From: Melieria omissa
Taxonomy: Eukaryota; Arthropoda; Insecta; Diptera; Ulidiidae
NCBI GenBank assembly: GCA_963971225.1
Contig: OZ020268.1
Location: 12,377,032-12,441,031, forward strand
Reading direction: 5' to 3'
DNA: 64,000 nucleotides
The notes under the pieces: model-generated
What the model saw: the letters and a program-made list of their open reading frames with translations, nothing else
Databases searched by the model: none
What the model was told of the DNA's origin: nothing
Shown: in pieces, positions 11,559 through 23,245 of the stretch
How the letters are laid out: the number at the start of each line of letters is the position of its first letter
How positions within the stretch are numbered: the first letter of the stretch is position 1
Position numbers and translations under genes: made by a program

Positions 11559-12788
11559 ATGTCAAAAAATTACTTAATGATTCTGTTGCCGTGGCTGATT
11601 GCTTTGAATGCAACAAACGCGTTGCGCCTTTGGCAGCCGGTAAAGCCGCCACCTGCGCGCTGGGGTGCAAACCTGCAAATGTTGCGGCTTTACAACAGTA
11701 TGTGGTAACTACAATATTTTCAATGCAACTGTATGGCTCGCGCACTAAGCTGCTTGCAATTCTAGGTGCTGCCTTTGAGTTTTGGACCGAAAGCAGCGAC
11801 ACAAACATCTGGGAACACTGCGGCCTGTTCGAGGGCGACATAATGCTGCATCGCGAAATGCTGCGCAACGGTTTGCTGCGAGAGAAATTTTCTTGGCCCG
11901 ATGCCACGGTGCCGTTTTACATTGATAGCAATGATTTTAGTAAGTCAACGGCGGCCCCACGTATTGAACGAAGTAAAGTGGTTTACAGTACAAAAGACTT
12001 AAGACACGAACTTGATATTGAAATGCTTACAGCATTGCGTATTTATACTTTTTATAGATCAAACGCAGATAATGACCATACTGGAAGGCTTCAAGGAGTA
12101 TCACGAGAAGACTTGCATACGATTTCGTCCCTACGAGCGTGGCGACACCGATTGGATAGTAATAAAGGGCAACTACTCCGGCTGCTGGTCTAGTGTGGGA
12201 CGTCGCACAGGCGGACAGGTTGAGTTCTTCATAAACATACACACACATGCGAGCATAAACGGTTACTATTATTAAAACACCACAGGTACTCAACTTGAGT
12301 GCGCCCAAGTGCGTAACGCATGGCGTCATTGTGCACGAACTGCTGCACGCTTTGGGTTTCTATCATCAGCAAAGTGCCACCGAACGCGATGAATTTGTGA
12401 AGATCAACTGGGAAAATATACTCGATGGTCATGCGCACAATTTCAATAAATATGCACCCACACACATTACCAACTACGGCGTGCAGTACGACTACCAGAG
12501 TGTGATGCACTACAGCTCCAAGGCATTCACCAAGAATGGCAAACCAACAATCGAACCGCTTGTAAGCATTTTGCTACTTTAGTTTACTCGCAGCTTAAAT
12601 TTGCATTCATTGTTTAGGACCCGTACGCTTCACTGGGCCAGCGAAAAGGACTTTCCGAGAAGGATGTTTCCAAACTGAATGAAATGTACCAGGAGGACTG
12701 TAACGTGGACTACATTTTCAATTTCGATCGACTTGGCAACTACTGGGACGAGGTCATTGAGTATTTTCAAAAAAGTTTATTCAGTTAA
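11559..12788 (+). CDS. Astacin-family secreted zinc metalloprotease (M12A)
   Basis: Predicted secreted endopeptidase of 306 residues. I read five exons: 11559-11697, 11766-11939, 12058-12218, 12286-12561 and 12618-12788; lengths sum to 921 bases and every intron is GT-AG. The ATG at 11559 is chosen because it opens a hydrophobic signal peptide (LMILLPWLIALNA), which the in-frame ATG at 11723 lacks. The propeptide carries the astacin switch motif FEGD (Asp71). The zinc site HELLHALGFYH spans residues 175-185, and the Met-turn SVMHY has Met232 and Tyr234. No CUB or EGF domain follows, as in many short fly astacins. Its substrate is unknown. The gene converges on fused, 217 bases away. All catalytic residues are present, so it is probably active. 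Family assignment is firm; which nas/Semp-type paralogue it is remains open. Confidence 0.93.
12776..12781 (-). promoter_or_regulatory. Candidate poly(A) signal of fused, inside the astacin last exon
   Basis: On the minus strand this reads AATAAA, about 225 bases after the fused stop codon. I see no other AATAAA or ATTAAA on that strand between 13005 and 12789. It lies antisense to the last codons of the astacin gene, so the two convergent transcripts may overlap at their 3' ends. Confidence 0.45.
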
Positions 12789-13005
12789 AATACAACATAA
12801 ACTAACAATACTATTTCAAACATGGTGTGTAACAACAAATGCCATTTGGTTTTCATACATATTAAAGAAAAAACTTTAAAACTTAAATTATACAACTTAT
12901 TACAAAGTAAAGAGTATTTCATTTATCGCACAGTTGAGACCTTCAGGCATAGAAAGAGAAATGACGCAATTCCTCTAAAGTGCTTTCAGCTTCCTAAAAT
13001 GTAAA

Positions 13006-16000
13006 TTATTCAAAAATTATAAAACCTTTACACAATCCAAGTGCCACTAGTCTACAACTGACCTCTCTCACATCATCGTTGGCATCGTGCGCGAGCGACT
13101 CAATTGCCACCTTGATTTCCGCACACCAGATACTCTGCAGCCCGCGTAGGCTAAAGCGCGCCAATAGTCGAAACAGCATGCACATACGATGGCGCAGCAG
13201 GTCGTTCTTGTTGCGAAACAGCCCCACCAGATTCAATTTGGCACTGAAAATCACCTGCTCCACCAAGTCAGCATTTTCTGGCAACTCCCGCAGCACGCAC
13301 AGCAACAGTGCTAGCACACAGTTCGAAATGCGCACTGCACTGGAATTCTTAAAATCTGCAAGGCATACAAATACAAATTATATGCAATTCACTTAGAACC
13401 ACTGCTCATGTACCGTGCTGCAGAAAGCTGATCAGCATCTCATTGGACGCCAATATGGCTACCGCATCGCAGAATTGCAGCAAGCACTGCTGCTTCAGAT
13501 GCACCAGATGACATATGAGCTCGTACAGACGCGCCGCCGTGCGCATTTCTTCCGCACTCAGTTCCGCCATCGAACGCACTGCTCTGGTGCTGTGCGCTTG
13601 CTGCAGCGAAGCGCTCGAGTCGTTAGTGCTCTTCTGACTAAGCAACAATTTGGAAGCGTACATTAAATTCGGCACCAACTTTACATCGACATAGACCTGC
13701 GCAAAATGTACAATGAGTGCATTTGAAGCAAATTTGAACAAATTACATACCTTTTTTATTAGCTCAATCACGGCGCTGTGTTCGCCCAAGACGAAGGGCA
13801 ACGACAGCAACTGCGCAACACAGTCCACCACTTGCGGTATGGCTTTCACATTGCGCAGTGGCGCCACAATAATACTAACCTGCAAAAGTACAAAAATTAG
13901 GCTTTGAAAAATATGGACAACGTGTGAAGCTCACCAGGTTGTGTTGTTTTAGCGATTCCAACTCGCCGTCCAGTACCTCTTGCATTGAACGATGCAAGAA
14001 CGCCAACCACTCATCGTTTTCTATGGGTGGACTCTGCGACTCATCGCAGGAGTCCCAGCCCGGCAGCAGACAAGGCGGCGAATTTCTGGAAAAGAGAATA
14101 ATACCAATAACAAAGAAGCCAACACTTGCAACATCGACATAAGTATAATCAGACAACGAGACATAGTGTTTTATTGAATGAGGATGAATGAAAAGTGATT
14201 TATGCGCGACTCTAAATACACTTTTGTTTAAATAGTTTACAAGTTTTAGAGTAGAACTCACTGCGAACTATGTTTATCATCGGCCGATTGTGTGCTGCTC
14301 TTCATGCCCCCCTGCATGCGTTGCTCCCTCTCTTTGTCTTTGTCCTTCTCCTTGTCTTTCTCGCGCTTCTGCATCAGTATTTCGGTTGTCTTGCGCTGTG
14401 CCTCCACGTCCACACTTTGACCCAAACGCAGCGAAAAGTTATCCAAATTCTGGCTCAATTTACGCTTTTCCAAATCCTTATTGCGCGCCTTCTTCACGCA
14501 TGCATTGTTACCGCCGCCGCCTTGCGATTCAGTCCTGGCCGCATTTCCTACCACGTCATGCGTTGTTGCGCTCGGTGCAGAGAGCAAGAAATTATCATTT
14601 AAATGATTTAAGATCATATTAGGATTGCCGTTGACAAAACAGGTCTGCGAGTTAATTACAGGCGCTGAAGCGACTGTTTTTTCAGCTCCCTCCGGTGCCT
14701 GTGCAGGAGCCGGAGCTGGTGACAGCATGAAATTATCAGTTAGGTGATTTAAAATCATATTGGAGTTTCCGTTAACGAAACAAGTTTGAGAGTTTATCAC
14801 TGGTGCCGCTGCCACTGCTGCAGTCATCAGATTCAATTTCTTTTCCGGATGCAACTTTTTGGCCGACATGTCATCTCTGTAGGACTCGTCAGCGAATGGC
14901 ACCGTCACACGATTCATGTTATCCTCCACATCGGTCTCGAGATTTTCAATATCGCTGGGCGGTATGGCGTTGATGCTGTCGCGCGATGTTGTCAGATTGT
15001 CATTTGTGGTGGAAAGCTTCAGTGCTGCAAAGTGCTTATTGAGCTCTGCGCTCTTTCCGCTGAAAAACCAAAATTTACAATTGGACATTTGCAAAAATTG
15101 TAACTAAAAATCAGCTCACTTTTCTGCGGCGGTTGTCTTGGATTTCTTGCGTTTTTGTGGATTAATGAACGGCGAATTGTCACCCTTTATGCCAGCAATG
15201 AAGAGCTTTCCCTCAACAAATTGATGGCAAAGAATTTGCGTCCAGGAAATGCGCATACTGGGGTCTTTCTCCAGCAAACCCTAATTGAAATGCATTAAAA
15301 AGTTGACTAAGTTACAACTATCAAAGAGTCAGAACGCACCTGCAAAAATGAGCGACAATCGCTGCTCAGAAAACTGGGCCACTTGATCTCTTCGTGCTTG
15401 ATTAGCTTCACCAAATGCAATATGGAAGTGGTACAAAAGGGCGGCGCACCGGCCATGCTCTCGTACGCAATGCAGCCCAGCGACCACAAGTCGGCCTGAT
15501 GATCGTACGGCTGTTCGGCCAACAGTTCCGGCGCCATGTACAGCGGCGTGCCCTTGATAGAGGTCAGCACGTGCGTGCCCATGGTCATGTTGCGCGCCAG
15601 CCCGAAATCGCACAGCTTCGCGTGCAGTTCCTCGTTGAGCAGCACATTCTGCGGCTTCAAGTCGCGGTGCAGTATGCGATTCGAGTGCAGGTAGTACAGC
15701 GCCGAGACCAGATTGCAAATGAGACGCTGAGCCTTCGGCTCGGTGAATGTGCCATTCTTTCCCATATATCGATGCAAGTCGATGAGAGCGAATTCGGTCA
15801 CTACCAGAATGTCGCTTCTGGTTTCGAACGACTCCAGCATTTCGATGACATTGGGATGCTTCAGCTGTGCTTGAATGTCGCATTCGCGGCGCAGATTTTT
15901 CAGCTCGCGCGTAGTTCGACCACGCTGCAAGAAGCAAAACAAATTCATAACAAAAAACCATTCCAAATTTTTAGCGAGAAAGCATTTACCTTTGAAATCA

Positions 16001-16100
16001 CTTTTATGGCCACAACTTGTGCATCCTCCTTGCGCATTGCTTTGTAAACGCGACCGAAGGAGCCTTCGCCAATCAGCGAGCTCACTGTGTACCGATGCAT
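13006..16100 (-). CDS. fu: Fused serine/threonine kinase (Hedgehog pathway)
   Basis: Cytoplasmic kinase that relays Smoothened signals to Ci in the complex with Costal2 and Su(fu) (known for the family). I read eight exons: 16100-15990, 15924-15340, 15280-15120, 15059-14262, 14085-13935, 13879-13751, 13696-13414 and 13355-13006. They total 2568 bases, 855 residues; Drosophila Fused is about 805. The N-terminal kinase domain (about 1-260) has the glycine loop GEGSFGRV, Lys33, HRDLKPQN (Asp125) and DFG (143-145), all intact. The activation loop has THVLTSIKGTPLYMAPE. A long regulatory region follows, with a Lys/Glu-rich coiled segment near residue 520 and an alpha-helical C-terminus. Unusual: a 29-residue block beginning APVINSQTCFVNGN occurs twice, at residues 371-399 and 418-446. 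It converges on the astacin gene and is divergent from the CHK-kinase gene. Confidence 0.96.
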
Positions 16101-17930
16101 GGCTAACGCTTTGTTTGTGTTTTGCGAGCACTTACAAAAATTAAACCGTCTTTATTAAAAAAAAGTAAACTAAACATTTGTTTAGTTGGCGCGTTAGCCA
16201 TAAACAATTTTCAAAAACCTGCAGCGTATACTTGTTGCAGCTTTAGTACGTTCAATGTTTAGAATAAACAGCTGATCAGTCGGGCGAGCCGGCAAAACAG
16301 TATGGGGCGAGTGTGTCCAGATTTAGTACCATTTATGCTCCGCTTTTGGTATAGCGTAGCAAAAGTATTTATGAGGTAGGAATCTAAAGTGCGGCCGTAA
16401 CTTTACAAGTTTCCGTTAAATTACTACTGAATAAGGTTATGATTAAAACAACACAGAAGATGGCAACAAAATCAAAAAGAGAGAAGAGGAGAGCAAAATT
16501 TAATAATCACGAACAAAACAAACATGTAGTCAAAAAGCAGCAATATCATCTAAATTATTGTTGGTAACCCTATATCAGTAACCTCAACAAATACTGGTGA
16601 AAGAAAATGCAACCCTGTCCAATTTTTGTTTGTGTAAACATATCTGCAGCTCGTCTCCGTTGTGTGCAGTGAAATAAAGTTTTAAAAAGTAAATCAGCAA
16701 AATTAATTCGAAATTTACCAAAAACCATCTTTTCAGCAGAAAGTAAGTGAATTACCAGAGACTTAACCTGACGCTCATATAATCCATATAGAAGGCAGTT
16801 TGAAATCAGCTATTCGATTGACATCAACTCTACTTGGCGTTTGTCTAGTTTGTAGTAATTATACACGTATGTATGTACTCGACTGCACATTAGCAACTGC
16901 CCCGTTGAACTAAAATCATAGTTTTGATTAAAAAGTTGTTCCCAATACCGCCGACAGCGTCCTTTAAGGTTTTGTATATTACAACTTAATACGTGAGCAC
17001 GCATAATTAATTCACATCTCAACCACATTCGATATAAATTGATTCTACATTATAGCTTTTTACATTACAATTACATTTTGTTGCTGTAAAGTTGGTTTTT
17101 ACGTCGAAGTGCAACGCAAACACTTGGCGGCGGTTATCTGAGCAGTCGATTGTGTTTCGTAATTCATATTCTTACACATGGGCGCAGCGGCGGATTTAAG
17201 GCGGTGGGGATTGGGGGTTGAACTCCGCCCCCCGAAATATTAGGATCTACTTTCAAACTACTAAACTAACTATATACAAATGAAAAGACTATAAATAGTA
17301 AAGAATTACTTATTGAAACCCCCCCGAAATAGTTTTCTGTTTTTCCTGCATGGGCGTACCCAAAAAAAAATTTCGGAGGAGCAAGAAATGACTACATTTC
17401 AAAATTCAAAATATAGATTTCAAATAGGATAGAATACAGAATTCTATACATATGTAGAATATAAAAAATTTCGAATTTTAGTGGGGCTAAATGCCCCCCT
17501 CGTTTTACGTTTGAAAATTTGTTTTACTTTTAGAAATTACAATTCAAAAATATATCCAACAAAGACAAAATTTCGTATTTAAAAACATATCTAACATGGA
17601 AACGAATTGCTTATGAAAATAACCAAATTGATTACTTCAGCTAAAACTTTCTTCTAAAGCAAAATCAAAATCATGAAATATTCCTGTGCATACATTGTAC
17701 TACAAGCATTTGTCACTTCGCTTTAATCGTTGCCATGCCAGATGCGATTCCACTTACTGTGCGCCTCTAGATGTGAGGCCAATTGAAATGATAAAGTTAT
17801 TTTTATTGTTATTCACTTTACGACAATTTGTTTATATGTCTATATATCTACAATGACTATACATATAACTAACGGGTGCATGCGACTCGCAACGCATTCT
17901 TTCATTTGCTCTTTCGCAGTCGAAAACAAA
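16101..17930. promoter_or_regulatory. Divergent promoter interval and 5' leader intron between fused and the CHK-kinase gene
   Basis: No protein gene lies here. A donor site (AA|GTAAGT) at 16743-16748 and a strong acceptor (TTTGCTCTTTCGCAG, ending near 17919) just 12 bases before the ATG at 17931 suggest a non-coding first exon at about 16600-16742 for the kinase gene, with an intron of about 1.18 kb. That intron holds a small hAT-type MITE at 17185. The leader exon is inferred from splice signals only. Confidence 0.5.
17185..17348. mobile_element. 164-bp hAT-type MITE with perfect 8-bp target duplication
   Basis: The element starts CAGCGGCGGATTTAAGG and ends TTTTTCCTG. It is flanked on both sides by CATGGGCG (17177-17184 and 17349-17356), an exact 8-bp duplication as made by hAT transposases. 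G- and C-runs lie near the two ends. The right flank CATGGGCGTACCC followed by an A-run, and a C-rich TGCCCCCC block near 17490, look like remains of a second, older repeat that served as target. Confidence 0.65.
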
Positions 17931-19484
17931 ATGAGCTTAACAGATATTTCTAGCAAGTTTACCGAGCAAACGCTCGATGATGTGGTACGCAAAGCAGGAG
18001 GCACCAAGCATACATCCTTCAAGTTTGGCAAACCCTTCAAGAAGGGGGACTCGTATCTGAGCAAAGTATTTCGTGTTTGCGTCTATGGCGTCAACGAGGA
18101 CAGTAAGTAAGTTACTAAACTAATCAATTGTCTTGCATTCATTGATTGTATTTTTGCTTAGTGCCACCGTTGAAGTGAACCTGATTGTCAAGGGCATGCC
18201 GGACAATTGCGCCAGACGCAAGCTGTTTCGTTCCGCCGACTTCTTTCGCAATGAGATCAATTTCTACACGAAAATCATACCCGCATGGGAGGAGTTTCAG
18301 GCCAAACGCAAACCCAGAAACCCTTTCACCGAATATCCAAAGTGCTATGCCAGTCACTGTGATGGAGAGAATGATTTTATTGCTCTTGAAGATGTCAGCT
18401 TCCTGGGCTATGGCTCGCCAAATAGGTAGTACAACTATTTTCAAAAACACACATACATACATAACTTTGCGCGTATTCATTAGGCAAGAATACATCTCCT
18501 TGGATGAGTGTTTGCTGACCATGCGCACTCTGGGTCGATTTCATGGCATTTCGTTGGCCTTCCATGCGCTAGAACCAGGAAAATTCGAAGCGGCTGCCAA
18601 ACATTTAGAGGTAAATGTTTTCGAAAATTGTTGCTTAACATATAAAGAGATGCGTATTGCGTACAGGAAACGTACTACTCTGAAGCAAATCGTGACTGGT
18701 ACATGGGCTTCCTCGGTCTGGCTTGTAACGTAGCCAAAGATGCTGTTGTCAAGACTTTCCCTGCTTCAAAATATGAAACAATCGCAAGCACCTTCTTGCA
18801 GCCGAAACCGCTGTACGATGATCTAATCAATTTGGTGTCTACCAAATGTTTGTACCCAATTACCCAGCTGACCAAAAGTGTATGTAAGCACTGACCGCCA
18901 TTTCACTTTTTCAGCAAAGCTAACAGTGATTGGCCATGGCGACTGCTGGACGCCAAATTTTTTAACACGCTACACCAAGAACGATCAAGCGGAAGCTATC
19001 ACAGTCATTGACTTTCAGCTAGCTCGCTGCGCCTCGTTGGCACTGGACATATCCTTTTTCATTTATTCGTGCACCAGCCAGGAATTGCGCGAATCACACT
19101 ATGAGCAGTTGCTGAAGGCATGATTCCATTATTTTAATGTATTATTCTTTCATAATTGGTGTTTTTGTGTGTGATTTTCAGACATACCACGAGAGTGCTT
19201 GCGCGTTAATTAACGATTTGGGTGCCAAAGCCAACGAAGTGCTCTCGTGGCAGGATTTGCTTAGCGAGTTGGATCAGTTCGGACGTTTTGGTTGCGGCAT
19301 GGGCATTGAATCGCTGCCCATGTCGCTAATTGAAGACAGCGAAGTGGCAGATCTGGATGAGATCAAAGAGAACAATGTCCTCACCGATATATGGAATATA
19401 CAGCCCTTTAAAGAGGAGAAAAAACGCCAACGTATAGCGCAAATATTGAAACATGCAATCGACCAAAACTACATAACTAAATAA
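17931..19484 (+). CDS. CHK/EcKL kinase-like protein (ecdysteroid 22-kinase family)
   Basis: Protein of 429 residues from the insect-expanded family of kinases that phosphorylate small molecules such as ecdysteroids and possibly xenobiotics (family knowledge). I read six exons: 17931-18106, 18162-18425, 18484-18610, 18667-18883, 18915-19117 and 19182-19484, total 1290 bases. Catalytic motifs are present: HGDCW (His269, Asp271) with Asn276, and the metal-binding VIDFQ (Asp294). The early KGDSYLSKVFRV segment matches the family's G-S-Y-S-x-x-x-R stretch, and FLGYG precedes the linker. Two introns are odd: intron 4 is only 31 bases by the best reading, and intron 5 begins GC (AAG|GCATGA), not GT. 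Both are needed to keep the frame, because reading through meets a stop at once. An alternative donor for intron 4 at 18878 still gives only 37 bases. The substrate cannot be told from sequence. Confidence 0.88.
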
Positions 19485-19873
19485 CGGCCATTGATAGAAA
19501 AAAGTAATTGTAAAATATATATACAGGTTAAGGAAACGTTCTTCTTTTAAATATCTACTATTTTTATTCCATTAATGATTTCAATTTGCAAGTAAATATA
19601 TGAAACGTATTTTCATACAATACAATATCTTGAAGTTTACCTTGTTAAATAACGGCCACAACATTGAAAAACTATGTAATTACTAACCCTTTCGGAGAGG
19701 TTGCTTCCTATAGAAAAGGAATGCAATGCAAAATTGGTACGTCGTTGGGATCAAATCATTTTTAAATCAGGGAGAAAGTTGTACGGCCCAGACATTTGTA
19801 TAACTTATGATTTCCACCATAGGAAATTTATAGGCAGTAATCGATAGTATATGAATTGGCATATCATTGGCCA
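19485..19873. other. Convergent 3' intergenic interval
   Basis: A 389-base gap between the stop codons of the CHK-kinase gene and the hexosaminidase gene. It holds AT-rich 3' UTR-like sequence; TTTATT at about 19561 could be a minus-strand AATAAA. The phrase AACGGCCA with TTGA(T/A)A(G/A)AAA occurs near 19483 and 19650, a weak repeat. Confidence 0.4.
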
Positions 19874-22006
19874 TCAGAGCATACATTGGTCCTCGTTTAA
19901 CACGCACCACCTGGGCACAACGGCATCCGGCTTAAGGCCGCGCGCTATCAGACGATCCCGATAACGGAAGAAACGTGCCCTAACGTTCTCCCTAGTGCTC
20001 GGGAACGACGGGTTGGACCACAGTCGCTCAGCTGCAGCGCCGGCTCGAGGCCAAATTCGAGGCTCTGAAACAGAACGTGACCGCATCAACTCTAAACTAA
20101 CTTTCAGGCATTGCACTTACCAACAGAATTTTGATCAACATATTCGCTCCACATGCACACCTCTCCGCCCAGTAGCGACGGACAGTCCTCCAGCTTATTG
20201 TCGTACACGTCATTCCACCTATGGTAGTCGGTTTTACCCCAAAAGCCATGGTCCAAATACCACTTGTCCTTTGTAGACGCAATCACGCGATAACCCTTCG
20301 CCAAGAGCTCTTTGTTCACTGTGCTTTTCGCACTCACCCATGTCTGAATGACGAACCGTTCCTTTGGCAAATACTGCTCAATGAAGTCCGGATCCGTCAA
20401 ATGACTGGACCACACAATCACCGGTTTCGGCTCCTTAATATACGGATATTGTGTCTGAGTGACATTATCCCAGGAATCCAGATTTCTAAGGTGAAACTGT
20501 GACCACAGCTTGTAATAGCTGGCCAGGCTCAAGTCGTAGCCTCTTTCGAGCATTTTGCGCCTCACTTCGTCGGTGTTATTCCAGCACGGAATGAAAACCT
20601 CATCGCCGCCCATGTGCACAGTCTCCTCAGGCGCGCCCACTTCGGCAATGTCCTCGTAGATCTCCTTCATGATCGAGAACATGTTGTCGTTGAATGGATT
20701 CAGCTGACCGCATGGAGGCTGCACGCAGTACGAACGCCAGGGCTGCTGATTTATACAGACCGCCATATGGCCCATGCCCGTTTCCGTGCCCCACTGCCAG
20801 CCGTTGCCGGCATGTGACGGCCCGTCGATTTCAATGAGCACTCGTATGCCACGCAGCCGCGCATATCGTATCAGGTTCTGTGTGTCGAGGCGCGAGTAAA
20901 CATTATCCGGCCCGTAAGCGCCGAACCTTTGGGGGGAAGCAAGGGGCATTACTACTTCAGCATGGCGAATAATTATTGAGAACGCAAACGAGTGTTTACC
21001 TTTGCATTTCAGGTACACGCGTGATTTCCAGGGGAAAGCTGTGCGTATCCACCACATGCCAATGGAAGACGTTCAGCTTGGAAGCCGCCATTCCGTCCAG
21101 GGTGCTGCGTATTTGACGCAGCGGTATGAAATTGCGCGATGTGTCCAACAGAACACCTCTATGCGGATACGCGGGACCATCAGACACAAGAGCTTCCTTG
21201 ACCATCAGTAAACCGTTGCTGAAACGGAAATAGAAAATAGTTCAGACATGATTCATTGGGTTTTCCAAAGACTACATGACGGTGATTGTACCTTTGGCTG
21301 CCCGTTACCAGATTGCTGAGTGTTTCGAAGCCATGTCGAGCTCCATAAACGGTCGGCGCCGCAATTTCCACAAACGTGGCAGTACCTTGAAAAACAACAA
21401 CAAGTTATCAATATTTTTGTCATCCGCCCATCCATCCATTGCCAAATGTACCTGTTGTGCGTATCGACAGTGTGTACGTTTCATTCGTTGCCCAGTCCAG
21501 CGTCAGACTAGGCGAAGTCACCGTTGCCCGCACCAGCACCTCCTTGCCATCGTCCAGCGTGCAATTGCGCAGACACTCCTTCAGAATGTTGCTCACGAAG
21601 ATGCGATTGGACTCGCGCACGAACTGCGCGCTGGCCGGCGACGGCGCGATCACGTTGAAGCGCACCTTCCACGGATTGAAGCGGATGCGGTCGTGTGACA
21701 CTTTGCAGGACTTCGTGGGCATTGGCCAGATGGCGCCATACTCGCCGCACGACAGACGACAGTCGTTCTGGCTCTCAAAGCGTATGGCATCACCGAAGTT
21801 CGATGCCTCGTCCACCAGACACGTCTTGCCGAATTTGCAGACCCACCGAGTACTACACAGACAGACATAGAAACAGTTATAAACATTACGTAGGCATTCA
21901 GCAGACACGCATCGGCACACCTTTCCCCTTCAGCACCGCAGCCAGTCGTCATCAGTAGGAGCGCACCGAAAACGGTGCAGCAACAAGCGAAACCCAAGTG
22001 CCGCAT
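19874..22006 (-). CDS. Hexo2: Beta-N-acetylhexosaminidase, GH20 (Hexo2-type)
   Basis: Predicted secreted or lysosomal enzyme that removes terminal beta-N-acetylhexosamine from glycans or chitooligosaccharides. I read six exons: 22006-21921, 21852-21452, 21385-21292, 21218-21000, 20926-20121 and 20064-19874; 1797 bases, 598 residues, normal for insect Hexo proteins. Residues 1-25 form a signal peptide. A Cys-rich N-terminal GH20 accessory domain follows, then the barrel with RGVLLDTSRNF, HWHVVDTHSFP and the catalytic pair HMGGDEVF (Asp375, Glu376). WQWGTETGMGHMAVC and GGEVCMWSEYVD match substrate-loop regions of the family. The last residues are QCML; there is no obvious membrane anchor, which argues against Fused lobes (a type II membrane Hexo). 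Family is firm. The choice of Hexo2 over Hexo1 is from overall resemblance and the Muller A neighbourhood, so moderate. Confidence 0.93.
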
Positions 22007-23245
22007 TGTGCTTCAATTGTCTGCGAAACTCTGCGCGCCGAATTTACTTTTGTTGTCGGCGAAACACGCAAGTCGAAGATGGGCGAACAAAGTTCGCTGG
22101 GCAAAGTCTGCCAATGCGTTAGTCGCCAATATAAGCGCTTAAATTTACACCGTTAAACAGTTTTCATCGAAAACAAAGCACTTTCACCAAAACTAATTTA
22201 TTTGAAGTTTTCCTAATTTTTGTGACATTTTAAAATTTTAATTTTATTAAATCGAGAATGTATGTAATTGATTTTAAATACCGTGATTTTGTGTTGTAAG
22301 TATTTGAAGCTGTCAATCAAGACAAGGTCAATGAAAAGCTGAAGCTGAGTATTGAAATGTTGTTATATTAGGGCGGAGTGTTGGTGAACAATTTTTGAAC
22401 GAGTTGATACCAAAAACTGGGAAATACTTTTCTTAAGAAGTTAACAGAAACGGCAGTTCGGGACTTCAAGTGTGATTCAACGCAACGAATGCTTTGTTTT
22501 CTTTGAGTACATTTTCTTTTATTCTTCTTTCTTTGAACATTTGTATTTTTTTATAATGAAATGCGCGAATCTATGGCGATGCAAATTGACAAAGAAAACC
22601 AACTAATTAAGCAACCAACTGATTAACGTATGATAATTGAGGCCCACAAATCAGCAATGTTGCTGTAAAGTTTCAGTAAAGAAATGGACTGCGCTTGGAA
22701 CATGCCAATTTCAGAAACCAATTTTATTATTTTTACTTACGCCACGCCCCCTTGTGAAAATACCCGCATTATTCTATCTGCCGAAAGGGAAAATGGTAGG
22801 TTCGTACTAAGTTTCGTTGCTGTGCGACTCATACGTTTGGCGAAATATTTGGGTCCCAAAAAATGTGCCACGCCCCTTGTCCAACGCCCACCAAACCTTA
22901 TCAGTGGAATGACTCATCTATGGGACGACGCTGTACTAAATTTCAATGCGATGCACCTTACAATTTCAACTTTGCACTTGTATAAATGGTGCACCGTTTT
23001 CCTGAAATTTTCTTTCATAAAAACCTAAAAAAAGGAATATAACCCAAAAAAGCCAAATCGGTCCAGAGGTTCTTAAGTGATTCGCTGTCAAACATGTCAA
23101 AGATATGCCAACCTTTCCAATAGATTTACCGGAATTTTCTTTTCACAAAAGCCTGAACTGACTGAAGAAGAGTCCCACAAAAAACCCCATGGTGTGATGC
23201 GCTTACACATATGTATATATAGATCCACTTTATTTTATATATATA
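22007..23245. other. Gene-free stretch upstream of the hexosaminidase gene
   Basis: Promoter-proximal DNA of the hexosaminidase gene at the left. At about 22680-23070 there is a repeat-like block with GCCACGCCCCCTTGTG and GTGCCACGCCCCTTGTCC, typical of dispersed fly repeats, but I cannot define its ends or family. No gene supported. Confidence 0.4.

Noticed and set aside
11420..12193. Unspliced 257-codon frame through the astacin 5' exons
   Set aside because: It starts at TTG and reads through two introns; the spliced model from 11559 has a proper signal peptide and consistent phases.
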